23,425 nt of DNA from Chara braunii (lineage: Eukaryota > Streptophyta > Charophyceae > Charales > Characeae): assembly GCA_003427395.1 (NCBI GenBank), contig BFEA01000577.1, forward strand, positions 509,375 to 532,799, read 5' to 3'. The notes beneath the pieces were generated by a model. The model saw nothing but the letters and a program-made list of their open reading frames with translations, ran no database searches and had not been told where the DNA came from. Of this stretch, positions 1 through 8,696 are shown in pieces (position 1 is the first letter of the stretch; the number at the start of each line of letters is the position of its first letter). Both the position numbers and the translations under genes were made by a program.

Positions 1-230
1 GAAGATAGAACGAGGATAAAAAGTGGAAGTGGATAAGAAGAGTAGAGGATAAGAAGGTAAAGAAGAGCATAAAATAAAGAAAACGATAAAGAAGAGGAAA
101 GAGGAGGATAAGACATGGTCGTCCCAGATCAAAAGAGAATCAGAAGAGGATAAGAGGAGGACAGGAAGAGGATAAGAAGAAGAGGGAGGATAAGAAAAAG
201 ATATACAAGGATAAGACACCAGACGCGCGA
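1..230. repeat. Purine-rich imperfect GGATAAGAAGA repeat
   Basis: The stretch is almost entirely purine on the plus strand and repeats variants of GGATAAGA/AGAGGATAAG at irregular spacing, for example near 35-60, 105-115 and 145-180. It carries no convincing open frame. It is a degenerate minisatellite or low-complexity tract of unknown origin, and it runs off the left edge of the window. Confidence 0.7.
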
Positions 231-454
231 GTTACAAGAATGATCGCTCTGTGTGTGCTACCGATGTTTGGTGCTAGCAAATGCTCTGCCTGCGATGCGT
301 GCCGTACAGAGACGGAAGACTCTCATACGTGGTGGTAGGTAGCAATGAGCGAGACTTGATGCTGGGAGGGGAGATGGAACCGCTAGAGAGAGATGGCACA
401 AAGCACAGACGTTCACCAATCCTGCGCTGCCTGGATTGCCCCGGAGGCGCTGAT

Positions 455-655
455 GGCGGACGAGGAGGAGGAGGAGGAGGACGGGGAGGAAAATGGGAAG
501 GGAAAGCAGCGAGAGATGGGGGGGGGGGGGGGGGGGGGGGGGGGGGAGGAGGAGGGATAATTGCAGAAAGAACCTGAAAGATGGAGCCAGAGGAGGTGGA
601 AGAGGGAGAAGAAGGGGGAGAAGCAGATAAGGTAATTGCAGAACCAATCGGAAAA
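455..655. repeat. GA/GGA low-complexity tract with a G29 homopolymer
   Basis: GGA-rich repeats (GGAGGAGGA near 463-480) lead into an uninterrupted run of 29 G at 518-546, followed by more GGA and GAAGA repeats. The Gly-rich and Pro/Ser-rich open frames across it on both strands are translations of the repeat, not genes. A G run this long can form quadruplexes, and its exact length is unreliable in any assembly. Confidence 0.85.
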
Positions 656-796
656 ATGAATTTTGACGACTTGTAATGGGAGAAAAGTTATGCGGATTAC
701 AGACCCAGCCACATCATCATCTGGGATGTGATACTCCTTCCTCCTCATCGAAGAGACTGGGAGGACATAGCTAAACACACGCATCTTTCCGTCGCT
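656..796. other. Short unique spacer, no gene seen
   Basis: Ordinary mixed-composition sequence between two repeat tracts. I see no motif or frame that I can support. Confidence 0.4.
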
Positions 797-881
797 TGAT
801 GAGAATGAATGGGAATAGATGGGAGTGGATGGGAGTGGATGGGAGTGGATGGGAATGCAAGGGAGTGGATGGGAATCGAAG
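797..881. repeat. Decanucleotide minisatellite (GGGAGTGGAT)n
   Basis: About eight imperfect tandem copies of a 10-bp unit GGGARTGGAT lie between 797 and 881. Substitutions such as AATAGAT, AATGCAA and AATCGAA mark the edges of the array. Regular GGG triplets on one strand give potential for G-quadruplex formation. The frames read through it on both strands are repeat translations. Confidence 0.85.
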
Positions 882-1019
882 AGACTGGCACTCACTCCGC
901 TCGCCAGAGCAGACGCTTCGCGTTATAGAGTCTGCTCTGGGATGGATGATGCTCACTCATCAGGAAAGAAAGGTGCGCATATGAGATGCTGCTGCTAACG
1001 AAGCCCATGCTATCCATCC
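882..1019. other. Unique spacer, no gene seen
   Basis: Mixed-composition sequence between the 10-bp minisatellite and the short poly-A insertion. No motif is recognised. Confidence 0.35.
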
Positions 1020-1038
1020 AACAGTATAGCAAGTCTAT
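1020..1038 (+). repeat. Left 19-bp target-site duplication of a short retroinsertion
   Basis: AACAGTATAGCAAGTCTAT is repeated exactly at 1192-1210, directly after a poly-A tract. A perfect 19-bp direct repeat flanking a poly-A-tailed segment is the standard mark of target-primed retrotransposition. Confidence 0.75.
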
Positions 1039-1191
1039 TGACTGTGCAGGGACGGGGCTCCGGGCTCCGGGCTCGGGGGGGTGGAGTAGGATAAGCCGGC
1101 TGTCGCTGTTAATGCAAATTGTAATTTGCCTTGGGCACTGGGCCCTGTTACTGGAAAAAGCAGTTTCGAGCAACAACAACCAAAAAAAAAA
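1039..1191 (+). mobile_element. Short poly-A-tailed retroinsertion (SINE or retro-copy)
   Basis: This 153-bp segment is flanked by identical 19-bp direct repeats and ends in a run of A interrupted only near CAACAACAACC. The 5' half contains three GGGCTCC/GGGCTCG units and a G run. I do not see clear pol III A and B boxes, so a tRNA-derived SINE is not demonstrated. It could be a SINE with another head, a 5'-truncated LINE tail or a short processed transcript. The perfect duplication implies a fairly young insertion or a constrained site. The insertion itself is well supported; its family is not. Confidence 0.65.
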
Positions 1192-1210
1192 AACAGTATA
1201 GCAAGTCTAT
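1192..1210 (+). repeat. Right 19-bp target-site duplication
   Basis: Exact second copy of 1020-1038, abutting the poly-A end of the insertion. Confidence 0.75.
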
Positions 1211-1630
1211 CTGCGGATAGTAGCGTTACTGCAGAATAGTCCCGTCGCTAGAGAATAGTTCGGTGTTGCTCCAATATCGTCCGTACCGTATGGATGATGA
1301 CGGCAACAACAAATGGATAGAATAAGCGTACAAATGGGAGGTGCTCAGACTCTCTTGGTGCTTGAAGTGTGTACCAATCGAGGAACAAGAGAGATAGAGA
1401 GAGAGAGAGATGGGGTGAAGGTTTCTCTTGGGGTTACTGAGGTACGGGATAGAGTATGAGAGAGGGAGAGAGCTGTGATTTGCTTGTCCCTCCCATTGTG
1501 AAAACATCTTTGTTCTGAAATCCTGCAGTTAAAAAACAGCACACTGCCCTCAAAGAAAGACAAAACAAGAAAAAGTACACTGCCATTCACGTGAATTGCG
1601 TGCTTGTTCGACTGACTAATTGGAACAACC
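1211..1630. other. Gene-less stretch with a short GA tract
   Basis: Contains a GAGAGATAGAGAGAGAGAGAG tract near 1389-1411 and a second GA-rich patch near 1455-1470. The Ser/Leu-rich minus-strand frames are translations of these. No domain is recognised. Confidence 0.4.
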
Positions 1631-1797
1631 GATTGATTGATTGATTGATATTCATATTGCTTGATTGATCGACTGATTAATGATTGATTGATTGATGATT
1701 GGTTGATTGATTGATTGATATTGATAGATTGATGATTGATTGATTGATCGTTATTTCGGTATTGATTAATTGATTGATTGATTGATTGATTGATTGA
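1631..1797. repeat. (GATT)n tetranucleotide microsatellite
   Basis: Tandem GATT units run with short interruptions (TGATATTCATATTGC, TCGTTATTTCGG and similar). The purest stretches lie at about 1631-1650, 1682-1700 and 1765-1797. The interruptions indicate an old, partly decayed array. Isolated GATTGATT units recur near 2003-2060. Confidence 0.9.
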
Positions 1798-2183
1798 CGC
1801 TTTACTACTTGGTGATTAGATGCTTGATTCAGTTACTCTGATTTGTTCAGCGAAATCAATTTATTATTGATGCTAATGAACCGCATTCGCCTCATTCATT
1901 CCCGGGCTCATTTTGCTTCCTTGACATAAATGCAAATTTCTTCTTAAATAAACAAAAAAGACATTCAAGTACTCGAAAGGTTGCAGAGTCCATGACCTCG
2001 ACTGATTGATTGACCAAGCATTCACGGATTGATTAATCATTCTGATTGATTAACCAATCAGTAGATTCACCATATTCGTTGAAGATTCGTTGGCCCTCTA
2101 TCTCGTTAGCTGCGGCAATTAGACACTCCACGACCTAACGAAATCTCTCCTACAGAGCAAATTGAGAGCAGAGAGCAAGAGAG
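1798..2183. other. Gene-less stretch, scattered GATT units
   Basis: Mixed sequence with residual GATTGATT/AATCAATC units near 2003-2060. No open frame of note. Confidence 0.4.
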
Positions 2184-2222
2184 TGGGAGGGAGGGAGGAA
2201 GGGAGGAAGGGAGGAAGGGAGG
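2184..2222. repeat. (GGGA/GGAA)n microsatellite
   Basis: Tandem GGGAGGGA followed by GGAAGGGAGGAAGGGA units, purine-only on the plus strand. The 84-codon frame read across it is a low-complexity translation. Confidence 0.8.
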
Positions 2223-2449
2223 TGCGCAGGATTCTATATTCCTCGCAGGGGCCAAGAAAGACTACCGTTTTTTTTTCCCTTACTTCGAGCCTCGACTACT
2301 TGATGTGTCAATCAATCAGACGCCCGATTAGGAAAGTCGAGAGACGCGCCCGCAAAGGGCAACATCTCGACGAAGAGAAGGGTACTAGTTTCTTGAATGC
2401 ATCCGACTGGAACTAGGGCCAGATTCAGTCGAGAGGTCGAGGAAATCAG

Positions 2450-2850
2450 TCCTAGTATGAGTATACTCTAATCACATACAATTAGGGCCAGGCCCCGATG
2501 ATGCTCTGTTTGCGGCACTCAACTGGTCAGGGTTAGGGTCAGGTTCATGCTTTCAAGAAAGCACCAGTGGGGCCCGTAAATCTCTTTATACTGTATTATG
2601 CTAGCACTAACCTGGCCCAGAACTACGGTAAAAGGTTCATGCCTTCTCAGTACAAAAACACAGAGTAGAATGGGGCCTGCTGTGTTTGCTATCTTAGCAC
2701 TAACCTGGTCAGCTTCACGGTCAGGTTCATGCTTTCTCAGAAAATAAAAAAGGCATAGGACCAGTGGGACCCGCTATGTTTGTGCTATACGGTAGCACGA
2801 ACGTGACCGGTTTCATAAACCTAAAACATCATTGGGACCTGTCCTTTACC
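2450..2850 (+). repeat. ~90-bp tandem repeat, about four diverged units
   Basis: Recognisable units each hold, in order, GGTTCATGC near the start, then CAGTGGGGCCC or a variant, then TAGCACTAACCTGGTCAG. The GGTTCATGC anchor starts at 2542, 2634 and 2724, and a decayed version at 2809, giving a period of 85-92 bp. A further partial unit (GGCCAGGCCCC...ACTCAACTGGTCAG) precedes 2530. Units differ by indels and substitutions, so the array is old. No coding potential is seen. Confidence 0.8.
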
Positions 2851-3333
2851 CAGAAAAGTAAGCCACGTCAGCACTTCAATTAGAACCCATTTTACTAAGG
2901 ATTAAAAATTAAAAAAAAATAAAAGAACCCAGTCCCCTCTCCTCTACCGTGGGGGAGGGGCGGGAAGAGACACCCAAGCTTTTTTTTTTTTTTTGGAAAA
3001 CCCAAGCTTCATATACAGAAGGGAGAATGGCATTTAAGAAAAGAGAGAGAGAGAGAGAGGACCAGAAGGAAAAGAACGGCAAAAGCAAGAGTGATACAGA
3101 GGGAAGAATGACATTAGGGGAAGAAAAGAAAAGAAAAGAAAAAAGGGTTAACTTCGGCGCGGTCACGAAAACAGTTTGTAATTGCACTTCAGGCAATCCC
3201 GCGAATACAACACACCCCCACGCGACCCCACCGGACCCGAAACGTAGGTCATATACATCCACCATCCATTACTGGCCCTTTTGACTCAAGTGAGGCAATT
3301 ACAAACTCAAACCCTGACTGCGCCGTAGTTTTC
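2851..3333. other. Low-complexity stretch: T run, (GA)n, (AAAAG)n
   Basis: Holds a T16 run near 2979-2994, a short (GA)n near 3042-3058 and a pentanucleotide AAAAG repeat near 3121-3146. Lys/Glu-rich frames here follow from the repeats. No gene is supported. Confidence 0.55.
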
Positions 3334-3878
3334 TCAAAGAGAAGCAAAAACAGTTAAATAAATAAAATATTTAAAAAAAAAGAGGAGAGAGTGAAAAGAC
3401 CGACCACCTACCCTGTCGCTAGGGAATACCCAGCCCTTCTTCAGAACAATTTTGGATGGTTTGGAAGGTTCGGCCGTCTCGAGCTGCTGCTCCTCCTCGA
3501 GGACATCTGCTCCCGAGGCGACCATAGCTGTCACCTTGGCTACCGCCATAGCCGAGCGTCTGATGGCGCTCCATGCCGACTGCTGCGCGTCGGAGGACAA
3601 TGCCGCCACGTGGCACTCTCGCTGAAGCCCGTTGAAGCGTCTAATTTGCACGGATGATTTCGACCTGTCCGCTCTGCGGCAAGCAAAGCAAGTAGAGGAA
3701 GAAGAAGAAGAAACGGGATGAGAAAAGAACGATGGCGATGGCGAAGCCGGCGAAGAAAAAGAAGAAGAAGAAGGAGAAGACGAGGAAGAAGAAGATGAAG
3801 ACGGCCTGCAAAGAGCTACAGAACAGCTCGCCGACGCTGCGAGCTCGCCCAGAGCGCGAGCGGCGCTCACTGAAGAAT

Positions 3879-3882
<4 letters not shown>
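3334..3882 (-). CDS. Candidate first exon of a host gene with transit-peptide-like N-terminus
   Basis: From ATG at 3882-3880 the minus strand stays open for 182 codons. The N-terminus is rich in Ser and Ala, with no acidic residue before the Ser/Pro tract (residues ~27-62), followed by an Arg/Lys-containing stretch (CFACRRADRSKSS) and then a non-repetitive segment (LQRECHVAALSSDAQQ, AMAVAKVTAMVASGADV) that reads like ordinary protein. The ATG lies immediately behind a (GT)n(GA)n tract, a common 5'-UTR composition in plants. The last ~25 residues become Phe-rich and probably lie in an intron; GT donors occur near 3402-3415. A plastid or mitochondrial targeting role for the N-terminus is inference. 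I do not recognise the mature protein, and part of the Ser tract may be GAA/GAAGAA microsatellite. Confidence 0.35.

Positions 3883-3945
<63 letters not shown>
3882..3945. repeat. (CT)n(CA)n compound microsatellite
   Basis: A TC/CT run at 3882-3917 passes directly into a CA run ending at about 3945. On the minus strand this is (GT)n(GA)n ending exactly at the candidate ATG. A related GTGTGTGAGAGAGAG motif is near 23170. Confidence 0.95.
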
Positions 3946-3947
<2 letters not shown>

Positions 3948-4076
3948 TTCCTGCTCCCTATCTGCTCCGAGCCCTGTGCAAGCTCAGCCCGCCGCAAGCC
4001 AACCCAACCAACCCAGTCGGCTTGGTGGTTGGCGCAGATATGGCGGTCGGTCGACAGCAGTCTCCAGAAAGTGCCG

Positions 4077-4200
4077 AACGCCGCCGTCCGCCCGTCACGC
4101 CCGTCCTCCCGGCGGTAGGCTTTGAGCCTCACCGCGCCAGTACCCGAACGCCGCCGTCCGCCCCCTCTACCGATAGCCTTTGGGCCTCGCCGCGCCAGTC
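4077..4200 (+). repeat. GC-rich ~70-bp imperfect direct repeat
   Basis: GAACGCCGCCGTCCGCCC occurs at 4077 and again near 4147. Each copy is followed by TAGSCTTTGRGCCTC and CGCGCCAGT, with the second copy shortened. A related GGGCCTCGCCGCACCACTCGCCAA is found near 22826. Confidence 0.65.
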
Positions 4201-4283
4201 GCCAAAGGCCAACATTCGAATGAATCTGAACATCCAACGCGGCGAGGCGCCAAAGGCCAACATTCGAATGAATCTGAACATCC
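4201..4283 (+). repeat. 48-bp tandem duplication
   Basis: GCCAAAGGCCAACATTCGAA starts at 4201 and again at 4249. A 35-bp core, ending GAATCTGAACATCC, is identical in both copies and the spacer contains CGCGGCGAGGC. The frames reading NIRMNLNI twice are translations of this duplication. Confidence 0.85.
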
Positions 4284-4620
4284 CGTTGGTCTTCACGCAT
4301 TGACAATGTCCGCATTTGGCGGGTGGTGCGACTTCTTCGCCGCTGTTTTTATTGTCCTATTTTTTGGAGGGAAAATTTGTGTCGCGCACAACTCTTGAGG
4401 GCACTCTCGTCTTCAATTCTAAGGGCCTTGTTCCACACCACTAGAGAACTCTTGAGTTTCAAGGGTGCCCTAATCACAAAATTGTGATTAATTTTCACTA
4501 CAACGACTCTTAGTTCCATGTGCACTAGAGGCCACCCTTGAAACAAAAACACCCTGGGCCCCCGTTTCAGGGTCAGTTGGTCGTGCCGTGAAATACAGTC
4601 CTGCAGCCGCAGACGAAAAG
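4284..4620. other. Gene-less stretch with small inverted repeat
   Basis: Contains an 8-bp inverted repeat AATCACAA/TTGTGATT near 4472-4489 and opposed TTTCAAGGGTG/CACCCTTGAAA near 4455 and 4533. These might be remains of a small MITE, but no target duplication is visible. No gene is supported. Confidence 0.35.
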
Positions 4621-4697
4621 ATGTCCATCTTCAGGCGGGCCCGCTGACCCGAGGGACTGGATGTTCATCTTCAGGCGGGCCCACTAACCCCAGGAAC
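4621..4697 (+). repeat. 40-bp tandem duplication
   Basis: ATGTYCATCTTCAGGCGGGC starts at 4621 and again at 4661 and is followed in each by CCRCTRACCC. The copies differ at a few positions. Confidence 0.85.
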
Positions 4698-5340
4698 CAT
4701 TGCCGGTACCATCGTCCGATCGAAGCGACCATGCCGTTTTTCAAATTTTGAATTGTCAGCCAAGGTATCCTACTCAAGGTGGCGGTAAGAGGCACGCTAT
4801 GAGAAAACGGGGAAAGGGCCCTATCCGTTGCTGAAGCCAAAGGCAGCGGCGTCTGTCACCCACCGTGCCCACTTCAGAGGTCCTTAGCATCGTGACAGAG
4901 AGTAGGGATTGGATTGCCTATCATGACCACACTTAAAAGTTAGTCTCAAAATGTATATCCGAGTATCAGAAAATGAGGAACTTAAATTAAAATTAACTTG
5001 TTTAAAGTTGATCCGACGATCTATGGTATGGGTAGAAATCGCCCTCACAGATTTTTCTATTGAATTTCAGTACGACAAAAAAAAGGCTCTAGGGATTTTG
5101 ACAAACCCCTGCGGTCTTGCGACCAACGTAACGAATGATTTCCGACTCTAAAATCTTCACAGCAAAGTGGGGTATTTCAACAATTCAAATTTATCATGCC
5201 TGCTTTACATTTGTCATTTGTCTCATCCATTAATGTGAGTCCGTTTTATATCAGTTATGGTTTCCCATTGTCTTCAAGGATGATGAGCAGTTAAGGGAGT
5301 GTCCAACACACTGACATATAAAAAACTTTCACTTAGGGTC
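4698..5340. other. Gene-less stretch
   Basis: Mixed composition. A 66-codon plus-strand frame at 4951-5151 has no recognisable motif and a composition expected by chance. Nothing here can be supported as a gene. Confidence 0.35.
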
Positions 5341-5496
5341 AATCACACTCGTGTCGGAGGGTATCAACATCAAACTGGTCAGCCCTCGACAATTATAAAT
5401 TGCAAATTTGTGCTCATGTGCTTTTAGTGGAGTTCGAACTCGGGTCTGTATTTCAATTATGATAGTTCAATAGTCTACCCACTGAGCTAGGCTCTT
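5340..5496 (-). mobile_element. tRNA-derived SINE, copy B
   Basis: On the minus strand a tRNA-like head begins at about 5496. TAGCTCAGTGGG (5489-5478) fits the pol III A box and GAGTTCGAACTCC (5441-5429) fits the B box. The acceptor arms do not pair, so it is not a functional tRNA. The head and the body around 5394-5362 align with the copy at 9295-9462, including the segment between the boxes and a GRCCAGTTTGATG-like block, so the two belong to one family. The 3' end has no clear poly-A, so the lower boundary is approximate. SINEs are copied in trans by LINE enzymes. Confidence 0.65.
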
Positions 5497-5528
5497 GGTT
5501 TTTATGACTAGTCTCAATACCGGTATCA

Positions 5529-5562
5529 CGGCCGTGTCCCGAAAATGGAACTTAGCTTAAAC
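5529..5562 (+). repeat. Dispersed ~33-bp repeat, copy 1
   Basis: GGCCGTGTCCCGAAAATGG followed by AACTTAGCTTAAA matches, with a few changes, a copy at 5725-5757. Part of an unidentified dispersed repeat. Confidence 0.55.
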
Positions 5563-5724
5563 CACCACTTCCCCCAACGAGGAAAACCTCCTTTTACCCA
5601 TAGCATCGTTTCGCGAGGGGTACCGGTAGCATAGAGTGAAAAATAGGGTGAATGGCAGAAATCAAATTTGCGCCAAAAAATTGGACACATATCGAATCGG
5701 CGCGACGATCATTTCCCAGTATCT

Positions 5725-5757
5725 GGCCTGTGTCCCGGAAATGAAACTTAGCGTAAA
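5725..5757 (+). repeat. Dispersed ~33-bp repeat, copy 2
   Basis: Second copy of the 5529-5562 sequence (GGCCTGTGTCCCGGAAATG then AAACTTAGCGTAAA). Both copies are also preceded by a GTATC element. Confidence 0.55.
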
Positions 5758-5840
5758 TAAGAAAACAATAATAGTAATAAAAATAAAAATAAAGAAAAAC
5801 TACATAAGAAGAGGGCGAGCGGGACCGCTGGCAACCGATC

Positions 5841-5877
5841 CTCGGTCTCACCAATCGGGCCCGCGAATGAGACCGAG
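5841..5877. repeat. Perfect 10-bp inverted repeat, 17-bp loop
   Basis: CTCGGTCTCA at 5841-5850 and its complement TGAGACCGAG at 5868-5877 could form a hairpin. No T run follows and no gene ends here, so a terminator role is not supported. Confidence 0.6.
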
Positions 5878-5879
5878 AA

Positions 5880-7160
5880 CAAAACTAAAGGTGATGGGCC
5901 CGCCGGACCCTCAATCCGTTGGTTCTCTTCAAAGTTGCTCCTTCACTGCTTCATTGCTGGTCACCGACCTCGATCGTGGAGTTTACCTCATGAAAGTATG
6001 ACATTGTAACCAGCAGTGCTAGGCTCATGGTTGAACCTACTAGACACAAAATACCACATATATCGTACCTGCACCGAACCTAGGCTTGCAAAAATTTCCC
6101 AATATCGCACCTTGGCCTATCGGCCGAACTCAAAGTTGCCACACCACCCCTTCGTATCTATCACGTGGAAGGTACGATTCACGTACACTTCCTCCTTGCA
6201 TACCATCTACCACTCAACAAACCACACTATCATCAATTTGTGTCTTTACAAAATAACCACCCTTTCAAGACCACGCCTTTACGACTCCATCTGATGACAA
6301 CTCTGACCTTCGCTTGTGTCATCTCCCTCTAGTATGCACGCCCTGTCAAAAATCGTAGGGGCTTCCACCGCCAAACAAAAATTCAATAACTCCGTGTTAT
6401 GCGGCTCAAGCGCCGCCTTTAGGTAAATTAATAAAAATCATATCAGATCATGGTTCTGATAGTTAATTTTAATGTTGCCCACGACAATGTCGGTTTATTT
6501 GCATGGACGCTCAGTGCTCGTGGCGATGCTAATCAAGTTTTTTATCCTTCTCTAGCTCGCACTGTTGCGCTAGGTTATAAACTACACTATCCATTTGTAA
6601 AGTCACCAGACGTTTGGTTAATGATCAACATGTACCCCAAAGTTTACGCTCACACACTCTCTGACTTAACCATACGCATACCCGTCGTTCTGGCTTCCGA
6701 GATCCGGTTGCGGGATGTGTAAAAATAATTGTGTGACTGCCTCAAACATCACTACAAATGTGGTTCATGCGAACTGCAAAAACAAGGTCAAATACTATTG
6801 TAAGATTATTTGGTCCGACAATAGGAACGAGGTATTTCAGACAGTATACCCAGGCTCTACGTAACCAGATATTACTAGTAATAGATTAATGAGTTATGAA
6901 GGAATTGAGACAAAAATAAGGAATTGTTTTATGACGTTGGAACGTGACGGGACATAGGGATCACGCTCACCTCACACCTGCTAAATACTTTCTGTATAAT
7001 ATAAGTTGCAAAGAGAAACTAATAAGAGCAAGGGATTAAGAATAATTTGAAGGAGGTACAACATAGGATGAAGCTACACCCCATCTCCGTGTAAATATGA
7101 GAAGAAGATAGGGCGAGATTATTAATGGAATACTAGGGAAATTTCTAATTTCATATGTCT
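5880..7160. other. AT-richer gene-less stretch
   Basis: Two plus-strand frames of about 90 codons (6016-6294 and 6450-6722) are open but have no recognisable domain, signal or neighbouring exon structure. I treat them as unproven. Composition becomes AT-rich from about 6.2 kb. No repeats beyond short A/T runs are seen. Confidence 0.35.
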
Positions 7161-7250
7161 TAAATTTGAACACATTGACTTAGGGTCCAGGGGATTACAG
7201 TCTTTGACAGGATGACACAAAAATCTTTCCAGAAGCTCACTCCCTAGCGA
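7160..7250 (+). pseudogene. Decayed LINE ORF2 linker fragment
   Basis: One plus-strand frame reads LRVQGITVFDRMTQKSFQKL before a stop. This matches in spacing the segment between endonuclease and reverse transcriptase of the full LINE downstream (KKGIVSNDRLNKKTFRRLL near 18525-18585) and the second relic near 8195-8260 (QVKGITVYDRVTKNACQKFL). Stops and frameshifts surround it. It is a short remnant of an old LINE insertion in the same orientation. Confidence 0.5.
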
Positions 7251-8039
7251 AATGGTTAATGTCTGAAGATGCTCCATCACTCCCAATTCGGATATGATTT
7301 TTAGATCTACAACGAGAGGAATGAAACACAAATTTAGCTTAGGGCTCAATGCACTAGGAGAACTTATTAACAAAATTAAGCAGCAATGACAAACTGGAAC
7401 TCGACGCCCAACTCGAGAGAAACGAGTTGAAAAAAGCAGGACAAGAGAGAAAGGACCTGGTAGAGATAGACCACCGGTAAAATGTTATAGTAAACAATGA
7501 GATACACTCTCTCGACACCTATATTCTCTGTACAAATCGGTCTAAACCGAAGATCCTATCAATACACAAATGTCATATGATTTTATTTTAAGTTCGGTTC
7601 TATATAAAAAAATAAATAAAAGAAAATTGTAAAATAAAGATCGATTTCGTTATTGAATGTGTCCTATAATTTTATTGCTTACAGATGACTGTAGTGGAAT
7701 ACCTATCTTGATCTAACGCTCAGAGATACAAATGCACTGATTTTCATTATGTCAAATTTATATATTATAGATCAATATAGTCTCACACACCTGCACAAGG
7801 AAAGATTTATCTGATTCTCAATCAACAGGAAAAACTATAGAATTATTAGACGATAAATGGTCAAGTAGACTGACACTTCACACTAACAGACAAAAAAAAT
7901 GTCAATGGCTTCTTAGATTCAATATCGTGAACCTAGATGACCCTGACTTAGTTAAATAGATGCAATAGTTTTGATCGTGCTGGGACGCAGTAGCAAACAT
8001 TTTTTCCAACTTAATCAATACTTTCTCAATGATTTTACT

Positions 8040-8345
8040 TTTTAAAGGAAATAATAAAGAAAAATCGTTGAAAAGAAAGATCGAGTATGTTAAGTTTCAC
8101 ATGTTGAAGTGTCAAAATTCTAATAAAGTTTAAGAAAAGGAAAGAGTGAGGTTGCTAACCGAATGAGATTATCTTCATACAAAAAATTTAGAGTTTTATC
8201 TGCAGGTCAAGGGTATAACAGTGTATGACAGAGTGACAAAGAATGCCTGTCAGAAGTTTTTGTCTATAAAGTCATTGATCCCGATGAATGAATTGTCTCA
8301 CTTATTGTTGCAAGCTCGACTTCAATAATAGAATATTAATTAATA
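8040..8345 (+). pseudogene. Decayed LINE ORF2 linker region
   Basis: A plus-strand frame with stops ends in FYLQVKGITVYDRVTKNA then CQKFLSIKSLIPMNELSH. It aligns with the full-length LINE segment containing GIVSNDRLNKKTF and LLIRKLSHPF. The K-GI-DR-K-FL-LSH pattern is shared. It lies directly before the reverse transcriptase relic at 8402-8696, in the order expected for ORF2, so both probably derive from one old insertion. Composition is now AT-rich. Confidence 0.55.
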
Positions 8346-8401
8346 AAAAATTACAACAATGTGTTAACATGAGGAAATTTGTTACAAAGCATGTGCAAAT
8401 G

Positions 8402-8696
8402 AGTAATCTTAATTCTTTTGGAAAAGGGAGACCAAAATAAAATATGGAATTGCATACCAATCTCGGTCCTCAACGTGTCATACAAACTGCTAGCTAAAGT
8501 TATAGACAAACGACTTATAAGGTACCTCCCAAATCTAGTTCAAGATGATAAGGCCACCGTCATACGCGGCTGTTTTAGTTTTAATAATATAGTGATAACT
8601 ATTGAATCAATCGAGGTAGTCCAAAATGATAATTTTTATGTTAATGTATTTGTTCTCTTCTTAGATTTAAAATCGGTTGAGATATTCATCATGTAA
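8402..8696 (+). pseudogene. LINE reverse transcriptase relic (N-terminal RT motifs)
   Basis: The 92-codon frame from 8418 contains PISVLNVSYKLLAKVIDKRL, equivalent to the RPISLLNVSYKILAKAL motif of LINE reverse transcriptases and nearly identical in layout to 19043-19110 of the downstream LINE. It continues through YLPNLVQDDKATVIRG (family: YLP-LI--DQ-GFV-GRS), FNNIVITIESIEV (DNI---Q--E) and VFVLFLDLKSVE, which replaces LLLLDFEKAYD. The catalytic Asp-containing motif is eroded and the Tyr-x-Asp-Asp part is missing, so it cannot be active. It stops at TAA 8694. Confidence 0.75.

Noticed and set aside
258-647. Pro/Leu-rich and Gly-rich open frames on both strands
   Set aside because: They are translations of the GGA repeat and the G29 run and have no non-repetitive core.
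1039-1191. Shared 3' end between the short insertion and the LINE
   Set aside because: Only a short CCGGCTG-type match is visible; the rest does not align.
1631-2060. CRISPR-like array from regularly repeated GATTGATT
   Set aside because: It is a tetranucleotide microsatellite without spacer-repeat structure, in a eukaryotic context.
3641-4315. 224-codon minus-strand frame and 128-codon plus-strand frame
   Set aside because: Both are dominated by translated CT/CA and GAA microsatellites and by the 48-bp tandem duplication.
5429-5496. A tRNA gene on the minus strand (and the similar one at 9402-9462)
   Set aside because: A and B boxes are good, but the acceptor stem does not pair and the sequence continues into a shared SINE body.
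5841-5877. Transcription terminator
   Set aside because: A perfect stem exists, but there is no T tract, no upstream gene, and the genome is eukaryotic.
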